Shown: positions 10,847 through 18,740, counted from the stretch's first letter. The stretch: DNA of 64,000 nucleotides from Verrucomicrobiota bacterium (GCA_003218375.1 QHNH01000014.1:1-64000); one strand, 5' to 3'. Notes: generated by a model from the letters alone, not told the origin. Translations and numbers: made by a program.

Positions 10847-10849
10847 CCA

Positions 10850-11395
10850 TTGTCGATTGCGACCAAAACCGGCGATGAAGGTGAGACATCGCTCATGTAT
10901 GGGCGTCGGGTCCCGAAAACGGATGCGCGGGTGGACGCGTATGGTTGCGTCGATGAACTAAACTCGGCGCTTGGTCTGGCTCGGGCCTCGGCGAGCGATT
11001 CTTTTTTGGTCGAACAGATTCTCGCCGTTCAAAAGGAACTCGTTGTTGTGATGGGGGAATTGGCAACGGCGAGTGAAGATTTGGATCGTTATGTCAAAGA
11101 CGGGTTTCAATTAACCAATCCGGCGATGACCGACCGGCTCACCAGCGTTGTGGACGATTTGGAGAAAAACCGGCTCGGCAAATTCAAGGATTGGGCAGTT
11201 CCCGGTAAAACGATCGGCTCAGCTGCGCTCGACCTGGCTCGGACAGTTTGCCGGCGAGCGGAACGGCGGGTGGCTGCGCTGATGGCGGCAGACGCCAAGT
11301 TTAATCGAGAGATCCTGCGCTATCTGAACCGTCTTTCCGATCTGTGCTGGCTCCTGGCGCGCTACGCGGAACAGCTTCAGGAATCCAACAGGTAG
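10850..11395 (+). CDS. Cob(I)alamin adenosyltransferase, PduO type
   Basis: A 181-residue ATP:corrinoid adenosyltransferase, which makes adenosylcobalamin from cob(I)alamin and ATP. The N-terminal ATP-binding stretch reads TKTGDEGETSLMYGRRVPKT, followed by DAYGCVDELNSALGLARA. The C-terminal half contains RRAERRVAALMA and RYLNRLSDLCWLLARYAE, both classic for this family (PduO/MMAB). The start is a TTG three bases after the previous stop. No cobalamin riboswitch is visible upstream. The stop codon TAG is part of the palindromic repeat that follows, so the C-terminal residues NR and the stop seem to have been set by that element. Confidence 0.93.
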   Translation: MSIATKTGDEGETSLMYGRRVPKTDARVDAYGCVDELNSALGLARASASDSFLVEQILAVQKELVVVMGELATASEDLDRYVKDGFQLTNPAMTDRLTSVVDDLEKNRLGKFKDWAVPGKTIGSAALDLARTVCRRAERRVAALMAADAKFNREILRYLNRLSDLCWLLARYAEQLQESNR

Positions 11396-11482
11396 GGACG
11401 CCTTTCCGAGGCGTCCGACTAATCTGGGATTGAGTGATGTTCGGGAGAAGAGTCGGACGGCTCGGAAAGCCGTCCCCACCTA
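11390..11482. repeat. Paired-hairpin palindromic element (TAGGGACG family)
   Basis: The left end AGGTAGGGACGCCTTTCCGA mirrors the right end GGAAAGCCGTCCCCACCT. Each half forms its own hairpin (GGGACGCC...GGCGTCC and GGACGGCT...AGCCGTCC), and both carry the inner border GTCCGACT/AGTCGGAC. The same architecture and sequence recur at 61315-61403. The TAG at 11393-11395 serves as the stop codon of the adenosyltransferase gene. Confidence 0.85.
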
Positions 11483-11552
11483 TGGAGAAAGCCTAATATT
11501 CCGTTTGCCTTTGAGCACCTGCTAGAGCATCTTCCCCGCTCCCGTTTTACCT

Positions 11553-12284
11553 ATGGCGACACCGATAGAATTAATTCCTGAGCTGCTCGAGGCCGGGGTC
11601 CATTTTGGTCACCAGACCAAGCGCTGGAACCCGAAGATGAAGCCGTTCATTTTCGAAAAGCGGAACCAGATTTACATCATCAATCTGGATGAAACGGCGA
11701 AGCAGCTTCAGCGTGCCACGGAATTTCTCCAGGAAGTGACGCGCCGCGGCGGGAAGATCCTGTTCGTCGGTTGCAAGAAACAGGCGCAGGAAGCTGTGAA
11801 GGAAGCGGCGACGGCTTGTGGACAATTTTATGTCAATCAGCGCTGGCTCGGCGGGACGCTGACGAATCTGGCCACGATTCGCAAGAGCATCGGCCGTTTG
11901 AAATATATCGAGCAGATCGAGGAGTCGCCCGATTACAAGAAGATGGGCAAGCAGGAGCTGGCGGCGTTGAATCGTGAAGCGGCGAAGCTGCGCCGGAACC
12001 TGGACGGCATTCTGGAAATGTCGGCGTTGCCTGATGTGATGGTTGTCATCGACACGACGCGCGAAAACAACGCGGTCCTCGAAGCGAGGCGACTTGGCAT
12101 TCCGACGGTGGCGATCGTGGACACGAACGCCGACCCTGAAATCATCGACTACCCAATCGCGGGCAACGACGACGCGATCCGCGCGATCCGCGTGATGTTG
12201 CAGAAGCTGGTGGATGCGATTGTGTCGGCCGGCGCCGACGCGCGCGCGCGCGAGCAGGTGGAGATGGCGGGAGTCTCCGCGTAG
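11553..12284 (+). CDS. rpsB: 30S ribosomal protein S2
   Basis: A 243-residue S2. Family features are ELLEAGVHFGHQTKRWNPKM at residues 8-27, KPFIFEKRNQIYIINL, a central QRWLGGTLTNLATI and the C-terminal PDVMVVIDTTRENNAVLEAR and ANDDAIRAI-like segments. S2 is added late in 30S assembly. It is followed by tsf as in most bacteria, 98 bases away. The final codons and the TAG stop lie within a perfect 8-bp hairpin (see 12273-12291). Confidence 0.97.
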   Translation: MATPIELIPELLEAGVHFGHQTKRWNPKMKPFIFEKRNQIYIINLDETAKQLQRATEFLQEVTRRGGKILFVGCKKQAQEAVKEAATACGQFYVNQRWLGGTLTNLATIRKSIGRLKYIEQIEESPDYKKMGKQELAALNREAAKLRRNLDGILEMSALPDVMVVIDTTRENNAVLEARRLGIPTVAIVDTNADPEIIDYPIAGNDDAIRAIRVMLQKLVDAIVSAGADARAREQVEMAGVSA

Positions 12285-12291
12285 CGGAGAC
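12273..12291 (+). repeat. Perfect hairpin spanning the rpsB stop codon
   Basis: GTCTCCGC (12273-12280) pairs perfectly with GCGGAGAC (12284-12291) around the 3-base loop GTA. The rpsB stop TAG (12282-12284) straddles the loop and stem. It directly precedes a second, longer inverted repeat of GTTGAG units. It is either a terminator-like structure without a T-tract or a small inserted palindrome. Confidence 0.7.
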
Positions 12292-12377
12292 GGTTGAGGG
12301 GTTGAGCAGTTGAGAGGTTGAGAAGACCTTCGCGCTCGGTATCCTCTCAACCGCTCAACTTCTCAACCATTCAACCG
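12292..12377. repeat. GTTGAG-unit inverted repeat between rpsB and tsf
   Basis: The left arm consists of tandem 7-8-base units (GGTTGAGGGGTTGAGCAGTT, then GAGAGGTTGAG). The right arm is the complementary series (CCTCTCAACCGCTCAACTTC, then TCAACC). The arms can form a long hairpin in the rpsB-tsf gap. The same unit type occurs at 15173-15208 and, as GTTGAAG, at 30174-30263. Confidence 0.8.
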
Positions 12378-12382
12378 TTTTC

Positions 12383-13012
12383 ATGGACCCGAAACTCGTT
12401 AAACAACTCAGAGAAAAGACCAACGCCGGCATCATGGATTGCAAGCGGGCGCTGGCCGAAACCGGTGGCGACCTGGAGAAGGCGGAGGCCGTGCTGCGCA
12501 CGAAGGGAATCGCCGGCGCCAGCAAGAAGGCTTCGCGGGCGACGAAGGAAGGAATCGTCGCTTCCTACATTCATCTGCAGGGGAAGGTCGGCGTTCTCGT
12601 CGAGGTAAATTGCGAGACCGATTTCGTGGCGAAGAACGAGAAGTTTCGCGAGTTCGTGAAAGACATCACGCTTCACATCGCGGCCGCGCATCCGCTCTAC
12701 GTGAATCGCGAGGAAGTCCCGGCGCAGCTCATCGAATCCGAGCGCGCGATTTATGAAGCGCAGGTGAAAGGGAAACCGGCGAACGTCATTTCCAAGATCG
12801 TCGAGGGCAAGCTGGACAAATTCTACAGCACGGTTTGCCTGACGGAGCAGGGGTTCATCAAGAATCCGGACCAGACCGTGAAGGAATTGGTGGCCACGAA
12901 GATCGCGGAGCTGGGCGAGAATATCGTGATCCGGCGTTTCACGCGGTATTTGGTCGGGGAACCACTCAGTTCAGAAATCCCGGCGCCGGTTCAAGAAGCG
13001 GAAGCGGCGTAG
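12383..13012 (+). CDS. tsf: Elongation factor Ts
   Basis: A 209-residue EF-Ts, the guanine nucleotide exchange factor for EF-Tu. The N-terminal UBA-like domain reads LVKQLREKTNAGIMDCKRAL. The core motif CETDFVAKNEKFREFVKDI, which pushes into EF-Tu, is present at about residues 76-94. The length matches the short EF-Ts type (one subdomain of the core) rather than the about 283-residue E. coli form. It forms a conserved pair with rpsB. pyrH, a frequent third member, does not follow. Confidence 0.96.
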   Translation: MDPKLVKQLREKTNAGIMDCKRALAETGGDLEKAEAVLRTKGIAGASKKASRATKEGIVASYIHLQGKVGVLVEVNCETDFVAKNEKFREFVKDITLHIAAAHPLYVNREEVPAQLIESERAIYEAQVKGKPANVISKIVEGKLDKFYSTVCLTEQGFIKNPDQTVKELVATKIAELGENIVIRRFTRYLVGEPLSSEIPAPVQEAEAA

Positions 13013-13017
13013 AGCAT

Positions 13018-13104
13018 CGGAGGGACGTGCTTCTGCACGTCTGTCGCGCTGTTTGGCGCGGCGCCGATCCGAGAAGTCGGACGTGCAAAAGCACGTCCTT
13101 CCGA
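13018..13104. repeat. Paired-hairpin palindromic element (CGGAGGGACG family)
   Basis: The ends TCGGAGGGACGTGCTTCTGC and GCACGTCCTTCCGA are inverted copies. Each half folds by itself (GACGTGC...GCACGTC). It lies six bases after the tsf stop. The outer border TCGGAGGGAC is shared with the elements at 31249, 45898 (inside lysS) and 51747 (inside the NAD(P)HX repair gene). Confidence 0.85.
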
Positions 13105-13177
13105 GGAAAACATTGCGCGCCGAGCGCACGATCCACCTCGCGTGAAAAGCAATTTGAGCGGATAGATACAAAGCGCG

Positions 13178-14881
13178 ATGGGATTAGCGGAATACAAGAA
13201 AAAGCGAAACTTCAAGGTGACGGCCGAGCCGAGCGGCAAGCCGTTGCCGAAGCTGGTGAAGGGCTCGTGTCGCTTCGTGATTCAGAAACACGATGCCAGC
13301 CGGCTCCATTACGATTTCCGGCTGGAGATGGATGGCGTTCTAAAATCGTGGGCGGTACCGAAAGGGCTGCCCTGGGAAAAGGGCGAAAAGCATCTGGCCG
13401 TGGAAGTGGAAGACCATCCCGTCGAATACGCGACCTTCGAGGGCATCATCCCGCAGGGGCAATACGGCGGAGGCACGGTGATGGTATGGGACCGCGGTCA
13501 GTACCATGTTTACGGCGAAGACCCGGCGAAGGCGTTGCGCGATGGCCGGCTCCATCTGGTGCTGGTTGGCGAGAAAGCGAAAGGTGAATGGGCGTTGATC
13601 CGGACGCGAATGGATGGGGGAAAAACGCAATGGTTGCTCCTGAAGAGTGGAACGAGCGTCCGGCCGATCTCGAAAAAGCGCGACGATCAATCGGTCAAGA
13701 CCGGGCGAACGATGGCGCAAATCGCGGCGCATAAAGACGCCGAGTGGCAATCGAATCGCAAAGAGGACAAAAAGCCTACGTTGAAGTCGCGAATAAAAGC
13801 GGCGCTTAAAAAAAAAGACGAAAGCGCAAAGGAAAGTGAAGCAAAGAGCGGCGGCGGCACCGCGCGCTCGTTAGCGAAAAAGGCGCTAGCGAAATTACCG
13901 GCGGCGAAAGCACGGTTCGTCGATCCGATGAAGCCGCGGCTGCTGGATACGCCGCCGACGAGTGGCGATTGGAGTTACGAGCTGAAGTTCGATGGCATTC
14001 GCGCCTGCGCCATCAAGAACGGCAATAAAGTCAGCCTGATCTCGCGCAATGGGAACGAGCTCCGCGCGCGTTACCCGGATGTTGCGGACGCGATGAAGAA
14101 TCTGCCGGTCGATGAATGTGTGATCGACGGCGAGGTGGTCGCGCTCGATGAGGAAGGGCGCTCGTCGTTCCAGTTGCTCCAGGGCCTGGAGATGGAGGGC
14201 CGCAATTCGCCGATCTGCTTCTACGTTTTCGATCTGCTTCAGGTCAGCGGCAGGAATGTTATGCGGCTGCCGCTGACCGCACGCAAACAATTACTGGCGC
14301 AGATTTGCGACGGAGTCCCTGATCCGATTCGCTACTCCGGCGAGATCGGCGGCGACGCGCAGGTGTTACTGGCCGAAGTGCAACGGCGCGGGCTGGAGGG
14401 ATTGATCGGCAAGATGCGCGATTCCGTTTATGAGCCGGGCCGGCGAAGCGGCGCCTGGATAAAACTCAAGTGCGTCAACGAACAGGAATTTGTCATCGGC
14501 GGGTTCACCCCGCCGCAAGGCGCGCGGCAGCATTTCGGCGCGGTCCTCGTAGGCTATTATAAAAAGAAAAAGTTCCTCTTCGCCGGCAAAGTCGGGACCG
14601 GATTCAATACGAAGTCGCTCGCTTCCTTGCACAAGAAATTCAAAAGCGAGAAGCGAGACGATTGTCCGTTCGCGGATCTGCCTTCGAAACAGGATGGCCA
14701 ATGGGTGCAGGGAATCACGCCATCGATCATGCGAAAGATCACCTGGGTGAATCCCGTGTTTGTTTGCCAGGTGAAATTCGCGGAGTGGACGCGCGACGGA
14801 AAGTTGCGGCAGCCGGTTTTCCTGGGACTGCGCGAGGACAAAAAGGCGACCCAAGTCCTGCGCGAATCGCCCTCGGCCTGA
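13178..14881 (+). CDS. ligD: LigD-type ATP-dependent DNA ligase with 3'-phosphoesterase domain
   Basis: A 567-residue protein with two of the three LigD domains. Residues about 28-160 are the 3'-phosphoesterase domain: FVIQKHDASRLHYDFRLEMD, VEDHPVEYATFEGIIP and GQYGGGTVMVWD. A Lys/Ala-rich linker follows. The ligase domain has the nucleotidyl-lysine motif YELKFDGIRACAI and GEVVALDEEGRSSFQ, with a C-terminal OB fold (FVIGGFTPPQGARQHFGA). It would heal and seal double-strand breaks in non-homologous end joining. No ku gene and no primase domain are visible in the window, so a Ku partner must be elsewhere. It stands alone between tsf and purS. Confidence 0.93.
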   Translation: MGLAEYKKKRNFKVTAEPSGKPLPKLVKGSCRFVIQKHDASRLHYDFRLEMDGVLKSWAVPKGLPWEKGEKHLAVEVEDHPVEYATFEGIIPQGQYGGGTVMVWDRGQYHVYGEDPAKALRDGRLHLVLVGEKAKGEWALIRTRMDGGKTQWLLLKSGTSVRPISKKRDDQSVKTGRTMAQIAAHKDAEWQSNRKEDKKPTLKSRIKAALKKKDESAKESEAKSGGGTARSLAKKALAKLPAAKARFVDPMKPRLLDTPPTSGDWSYELKFDGIRACAIKNGNKVSLISRNGNELRARYPDVADAMKNLPVDECVIDGEVVALDEEGRSSFQLLQGLEMEGRNSPICFYVFDLLQVSGRNVMRLPLTARKQLLAQICDGVPDPIRYSGEIGGDAQVLLAEVQRRGLEGLIGKMRDSVYEPGRRSGAWIKLKCVNEQEFVIGGFTPPQGARQHFGAVLVGYYKKKKFLFAGKVGTGFNTKSLASLHKKFKSEKRDDCPFADLPSKQDGQWVQGITPSIMRKITWVNPVFVCQVKFAEWTRDGKLRQPVFLGLREDKKATQVLRESPSA

Positions 14882-14941
14882 GGTCAGGCCGGCTCCAAGG
14901 ATTGGACTTGTCGAGCGCGGCGGTGCTCCTGATATTGCGGC

Positions 14942-15178
14942 ATGAAGGTCAAAGTCGTCGTGACGCCGAAGGCCGCGGTGCTCGATCCTCAAGGAGCGGC
15001 AGTGCGCGACGCGATGCAGCATCTCGGGATGCCGGAGGTGCATTCGGTGCGAATCGGGAAATATCTCGAGATCGAAGTTGATGATAAGACGCCGAACCTG
15101 GATTCGCGGCTCAACGATCTTTGCCGCGATCTGCTTTCAAATCCGGTGATCGAAGACTACGAGGTCGTAAAGAGTTGA
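14942..15178 (+). CDS. purS: Phosphoribosylformylglycinamidine synthase subunit PurS
   Basis: A 78-residue PurS: MKVKVVVTPKAAVLDPQGAA, then VRIGKYLEIEVDD and the C-terminal DLLSNPVIEDYEV are the family pattern. PurS bridges PurQ and PurL in the three-subunit FGAM synthase, step four of purine synthesis. purQ follows after a 43-base gap filled by GTTGAG repeats. The TGA stop overlaps the first repeat unit. purL is not in the window. Confidence 0.94.
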   Translation: MKVKVVVTPKAAVLDPQGAAVRDAMQHLGMPEVHSVRIGKYLEIEVDDKTPNLDSRLNDLCRDLLSNPVIEDYEVVKS

Positions 15179-15208
15179 GAGGTTGAGGGGTTGAGAAGTT
15201 GAGAGGAG
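15173..15208. repeat. GTTGAG-unit tandem repeat between purS and purQ
   Basis: About five units of GTTGAG(R)GG (GAGTTGAGAGGTTGAGGGGT, then TGAGAAGTTGAGAGG) fill the purS-purQ gap. They form one arm of the inverted repeat seen complete at 12292-12377. The purS stop TGA (15176-15178) is inside the first unit. Confidence 0.75.
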
Positions 15209-15221
15209 AAGAGGCTGACCA

Positions 15222-15932
15222 ATGAAATTCGCGGTGATCCAGTTTCCGGGATCGAATTGCGACCAGGATTGCCTGGCGGCGTTGAGTGGGATGGCCGGCG
15301 TGAAAGCAGAGTACGTCTGGCACAAGAAGACCTCACTGACCGGATACGACGCCATTGTTTTGCCCGGCGGATTTGCCTTTGGCGATTACCTTCGTTGCGG
15401 AGCGATCGCGCGGTTCTCGCCGATCATGGCGAGCGTGGTGGAAGAAGCGCGAAGCGGGAAGCTGGTCATCGGCACTTGCAATGGTTTCCAGGTTTTGTGT
15501 GAGATTGGGCTGTTGCCCGGCGCGCTGGTCCGGAACCGCGCTCTTCATTTCATCTGCGAGTTGGTGACAACGCGGGTCGAGGTTGCGGATTCCGCGTTCA
15601 CGCACGGTTGTCCGCAGGGATCGCTGCTCCGATTGCCGATCGCGCACGGCGAGGGCTGCTACTTTGCCGACGAAGCCACGTTGCGGGAATTAAACGAGCG
15701 CCGGCAAATCATTCTGCGTTACGCGACCGCCGACGGCCGAATCGATGCATCAGCAAACCCAAACGGTTCGGTGGAAAACATCGCCGGTATCTGCAACCGT
15801 GAAGGGAACGTTTTCGGGTTAATGCCGCATCCCGATCGGGCGTGCGAAGAGCGGCTCGGGAGTGCCGATGGGTTGAATATTTTTCAATCGATGATCGAAA
15901 CCATCGAAGCGACTCGCTCGCGCGCTGCGTAA
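15222..15932 (+). CDS. purQ: Phosphoribosylformylglycinamidine synthase subunit PurQ
   Basis: A 236-residue glutamine amidotransferase of class I that supplies ammonia for FGAM synthesis. It starts MKFAVIQFPGSNCDQDC and has the oxyanion segment VLPGGFAFGDYLRCGAIA, the nucleophile Cys in IGTCNGFQVLCEIGLLPGAL and the catalytic His in GLMPHPDRACE. It is part of a purS-purQ pair. Confidence 0.96.
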   Translation: MKFAVIQFPGSNCDQDCLAALSGMAGVKAEYVWHKKTSLTGYDAIVLPGGFAFGDYLRCGAIARFSPIMASVVEEARSGKLVIGTCNGFQVLCEIGLLPGALVRNRALHFICELVTTRVEVADSAFTHGCPQGSLLRLPIAHGEGCYFADEATLRELNERRQIILRYATADGRIDASANPNGSVENIAGICNREGNVFGLMPHPDRACEERLGSADGLNIFQSMIETIEATRSRAA

Positions 15933-16003
15933 CGCCAAGCGAACAACCGCCGGACGACGTTCGTCCGCGCCGTGCCGAGTGGATGTCTGAAAACGCGGTA
16001 AAA

Positions 16004-16037
16004 TTTACACAAGTGTAAACGGAATTTACACAATTTA
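16004..16037 (+). promoter_or_regulatory. Operator-like palindrome and repeated half-site
   Basis: The perfect inverted repeat TTTACAC-AA-GTGTAAA (16004-16019) is followed by a second TTTACACAA at 16025. The two TTTACACAA copies start 21 bases apart, which is two helical turns. The site lies 80-110 bases upstream of the next gene and is AT-rich in a GC-rich region, typical of a repressor or activator binding site. TTTACA could also be a -35 box. TnTACA-type direct repeats are used by the B12-dependent MerR regulators CarH/LitR, but the 21-base spacing does not fit their 11-base register. Confidence 0.5.
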
Positions 16038-16116
16038 GGCCGCTCAGAAGCGCTTCCCTAGGAGAGAGTTGCCGGGCATATCCATTGCTCAAATTCGTGG
16101 CACAAACCTAACTCCT

Positions 16117-16593
16117 ATGTTGCTACAAAAAACCCTGCACATGAATCAGTCGCTCGATGAGTGCAAATCACGCCTCGCGAGCATCCAATCCTATCGGCGG
16201 CAGTTCGTGATGGTAACCAAGGCCACGGTCACTTCCTCAAAGACCGTGGATTTCAGTTTCAGGGGACCGCTCGGGTTCGAAGCGCGCACGGTCCTGTTGT
16301 CGGTCGAGAGCGATTCGCCCGACCAGTTCGCGTTTGAATCGACCGGCGGAAACCTGGACGTGATGGGACTGGTCGAATTCACCGAGATCAGGCCGAGCTG
16401 CACGGAGGTGACGCTCGCCCTTCATTACGAGATCAAGAACAAACTTTTCGCCTGGCTCGACCGGCGATTTTATTTTGTGGATGCCTTCGTGACCTCGGAG
16501 TTGCGAAGCATTCGCGCCCATTTCGAAGGGATCGCGGCGCCCGTCGTGGAGCGCACGCCGGTGCTTTCGATGTTTGAGACGGCAACGGCATAG
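16117..16593 (+). CDS. Hypothetical protein, possible SRPBCC fold
   Basis: A protein of about 158 residues. The ORF track starts earlier (16069, TTG); the ATG at 16117 (MLLQKTLHMNQSLDECKSRL) is preferred because the upstream part has no coding character. The pattern (an N-terminal strand, SLDECKSRLASI helix, antiparallel strands FQFRG-like, and a long C-terminal helix ending YFVDAFVTSELRSIRAHFEG) suggests a START/SRPBCC-like ligand-binding fold, but no family signature is certain. It is controlled by the operator-like site just upstream and ends at a strong bidirectional terminator. Confidence 0.65.
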   Translation: MLLQKTLHMNQSLDECKSRLASIQSYRRQFVMVTKATVTSSKTVDFSFRGPLGFEARTVLLSVESDSPDQFAFESTGGNLDVMGLVEFTEIRPSCTEVTLALHYEIKNKLFAWLDRRFYFVDAFVTSELRSIRAHFEGIAAPVVERTPVLSMFETATA

Positions 16594-16612
16594 AGGGACT
16601 GCTGTCTCGAGC

Positions 16613-16654
16613 GAAGAGCACGAATTCGGGGGACTTCGTGCTCTTCTGTTTTGT
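16613..16654. terminator. Intrinsic terminator between convergent genes
   Basis: A perfect 12-bp stem, GAAGAGCACGAA (16613-16624) with TTCGTGCTCTTC (16635-16646), has a 10-base loop and is followed by TGTTTTGT. It lies 20 bases after the stop of the plus-strand gene and just downstream of tyrS on the minus strand, so it can serve both. Confidence 0.85.
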
Positions 16655-16659
16655 ACGGA

Positions 16660-17826
16660 TCAGGCGATCCGGACGGCGTGAGTTTTATCGAGGCGAAGAA
16701 CCTGGCCGCGCTCGAGCGCGATCACGGCTTTCGGATCGCGGAGCTTCTCGCCGTTGAGCTGAATGCTGCCTTGTTCGATCAAGCGACGGGCGTCGGCGCG
16801 TGATTTTGTTTTCGAGAATGCGTTGGCATAAGCAGAGACCACGATCGAGACAAGATCGGTGTTTTCCGCCCGGAACTCCGGCAGCTCAGCATCAGCTAGC
16901 CGTTTTTCGCTGAAGCGCGCGTTCCATTCTTCCAGGGTTTTCTCCGCCACCGCCCGCGAGTGATACGTTTCCACGATTGCTGAAGCCAGATGCTTCTTCG
17001 CCTCGAGCGGATGCGCGGCCGCATCCAGTGGTTGACCCAGGAGTAACGGATAATAGCGCCCCATTAATTCGTCCGAGATGCTCATCAGTTTGCCGAACAT
17101 TTCCGAGGCTGGTTCCGTGAGGCCGACATAATTCCCGAGGCTCTTGCTCATTTTCATTGAGCCGTCGAGGCCCTCCAAAATCGGCAGGACGAGCACGACC
17201 TGCTGCGGCTGGCCTTCCTGTTTCTGGAGATCGCGGCCGACGAGATTGTTGAAGAGCTGATCGGTCCCGCCCAGTTCCACGTCCGCCTTTACCATCACCG
17301 AATCCCAGCCTTGCATGATCGGATACTGAATTTCGTGCGCATGAATCGGCTGCGCCTGATCGATCCGATTCCGGAAATCCTCGCGCTGAAGCATCTGCTG
17401 CAACGTCACCATGCTGTTGAGCTGGATCACATCCTCGAAGCCCATCTTGGAAAACCAATCGCCGTTGGCGACCAGTTTCGTTCGCGCCGGATCGAGGACT
17501 TTGAACGCCTGGGCGCGATACGTCTCCGCGTTCGCTGCCACTTGTTCGCGTGAAAGTTGAGGGCGAGTGGCGGAGCGACCGCTCGGATCGCCGATCATTG
17601 AAGTGAAATCGCCGATGATCAGGATGGCCTCATGCCCGAGATCCTGGAACTGGCGCAGCTTCCGCAGAATGATCGCGTGACCGAGATGGAGGTCCGGGCT
17701 CGTCGGATCGACGCCGAGTTTCACCCGGAGCGGGCGTCCCAGCGCGAGTTTTGCCCGCAGTTCAGCTTCGCTGATGATCTGGGCCGCGCCCCGCTTGAGT
17801 AGGGAAAGGGCTTCGTCCGGTTGCAT
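16660..17826 (-). CDS. tyrS: Tyrosyl-tRNA synthetase
   Basis: A 388-residue class Ic synthetase that charges tRNA-Tyr. The HIGH motif is HLGH (residues 47-50) in GVDPTSPDLHLGHAIILRKL, and KMSKS is intact (225-229, MKMSKSLGNYVGL). The tyrosine pocket shows QYPIMQGWDSVMVKADVELG and GGTDQLFNNLVGRDL. A C-terminal S4 domain (RLIEQGSIQLNGEKLRDP) binds the tRNA. The sequence resembles the TyrZ/TyrRS-II-like type more than the E. coli type. It is a single gene converging on the upstream SRPBCC-like gene. Confidence 0.96.
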   Translation of the reverse strand: MQPDEALSLLKRGAAQIISEAELRAKLALGRPLRVKLGVDPTSPDLHLGHAIILRKLRQFQDLGHEAILIIGDFTSMIGDPSGRSATRPQLSREQVAANAETYRAQAFKVLDPARTKLVANGDWFSKMGFEDVIQLNSMVTLQQMLQREDFRNRIDQAQPIHAHEIQYPIMQGWDSVMVKADVELGGTDQLFNNLVGRDLQKQEGQPQQVVLVLPILEGLDGSMKMSKSLGNYVGLTEPASEMFGKLMSISDELMGRYYPLLLGQPLDAAAHPLEAKKHLASAIVETYHSRAVAEKTLEEWNARFSEKRLADAELPEFRAENTDLVSIVVSAYANAFSKTKSRADARRLIEQGSIQLNGEKLRDPKAVIALERGQVLRLDKTHAVRIA

Positions 17827-17855
17827 GGTCCGCGCTCGAATCTTGTAGCCGGATG

Positions 17856-18464
17856 CTACTTACTCTTGTTCAACAATTCGCGCACCTGTTCGATCGTGAG
17901 CGGCTTGTTCTGGGCCGAGAGCGCTTTTTGGCTTTTGCCTTGATCCAGAAACGGGCGACTGCCGGCGTATTCGCGGATGGGCGTAGTCCTCGTCGTCGTG
18001 CTCTCGGGCGCCACCCGGGTACCCGCGGCCGCGGCTGGGATTGCGATCATCGTGTCGTTGTTTTTCAACTGTGAGCGCGAGGAAATGTTCGCGATCGAAT
18101 CTCCCGCGCGAAAATGGCGCGCGGCAAATTGACGTGGAGTGAATACACGTTCCTCCGGCAGAGTTTTCAAGACGGGCTTCTTGGGCGAATAAAAACTGCG
18201 GGTGGGAACGCTTTTATCGAGGTAAGCGGCCCGTGTGTTTGTGAACTTCTTATTCTGCGCGGAATTCGCCAGGGCCGTGTTCGGTTTCAGAATCCGGTCG
18301 ATCAACTTGCGCTCCTGATCCTGCGCCCAGGAGGTGGTGACGCCGATGAATAGAATTCCGATAACGACGATCATCCGCACGTCTGCGAACGTGCCGAACT
18401 CGACGCGCCGTTGTAAAGAGAATTGTCCGCGCGTTGAGCGATCGGATGTCGCCGCTTCCGTCAT
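17856..18464 (-). CDS. Secreted or membrane-anchored hypothetical protein
   Basis: A protein of about 202 residues from the ATG at 18464. The ORF-track start (18479, TTG) lies inside a repeat and is rejected. A hydrophobic segment VRMIVVIGILFIGVTTSWAQ could be a signal peptide if translation starts at the GTG near 18380, or an anchor if it starts at 18464. The rest is polar, with many Ser/Thr/Arg/Lys, KPVLKTLPEERVFTPRQFAA and a C-terminal PLTIEQVRELLNKSK. No known domain. It lies just upstream of tyrS and may be co-transcribed with it. Confidence 0.6.
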   Translation of the reverse strand: MTEAATSDRSTRGQFSLQRRVEFGTFADVRMIVVIGILFIGVTTSWAQDQERKLIDRILKPNTALANSAQNKKFTNTRAAYLDKSVPTRSFYSPKKPVLKTLPEERVFTPRQFAARHFRAGDSIANISSRSQLKNNDTMIAIPAAAAGTRVAPESTTTRTTPIREYAGSRPFLDQGKSQKALSAQNKPLTIEQVRELLNKSK

Positions 18465-18471
18465 TTGCTCT

Positions 18472-18688
18472 AGCGCCAAAGGCGCGATGTTCAGTGATTA
18501 GCCTGGGGCAACGCCCCAGATATTCGCGTAACGCCAAACCCCAGCGCTGAAAGCGCGATTCAACTCGACTGTGATGGTCTTGAGAGTGAACCGGACATTG
18601 AAGCGCGCTTTCAGCGCTTGTTCATTTTCCGATCCAGAAGTCCTGGGGCGATGCCCCAGGCTTCGGATGAAGGTGCGCCTTTGGCGCT
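18472..18688. repeat. Mirrored triple-hairpin array
   Basis: Six hairpins are arranged symmetrically. A is AGCGCCAAAGGCGC (18472), B is GCCTGGGGCAACGCCCCAG (18501) and C is CCAGCGCTGAAAGCGCG (18541). Then come C' CGCGCTTTCAGCGCTT (18604), B' TCCTGGGGCGATGCCCCAGG (18641) and A' GCGCCTTTGGCGCT (18675). Each hairpin is palindromic and the whole 217-base unit is an inverted repeat around about 18580. It fills the gap between two minus-strand genes. Confidence 0.85.
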
Positions 18689-18740
18689 CAAGCGATTCAG
18701 GGCCTACGACGCCCGAAATTGTAAGAGGCCGGCGCGACGA

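Noticed and set aside
10520-10849. Cobalamin riboswitch upstream of the adenosyltransferase gene
   Set aside because: No B12-box-like sequence is visible, and the gene is closely coupled to a small upstream gene; only a short repeat-like hairpin is present.
15933-16116. Operator region read as a DnaA-box or origin segment
   Set aside because: TTTACACAA differs from TTATCCACA at several positions, and no dnaA, dnaN or clustered boxes are near.
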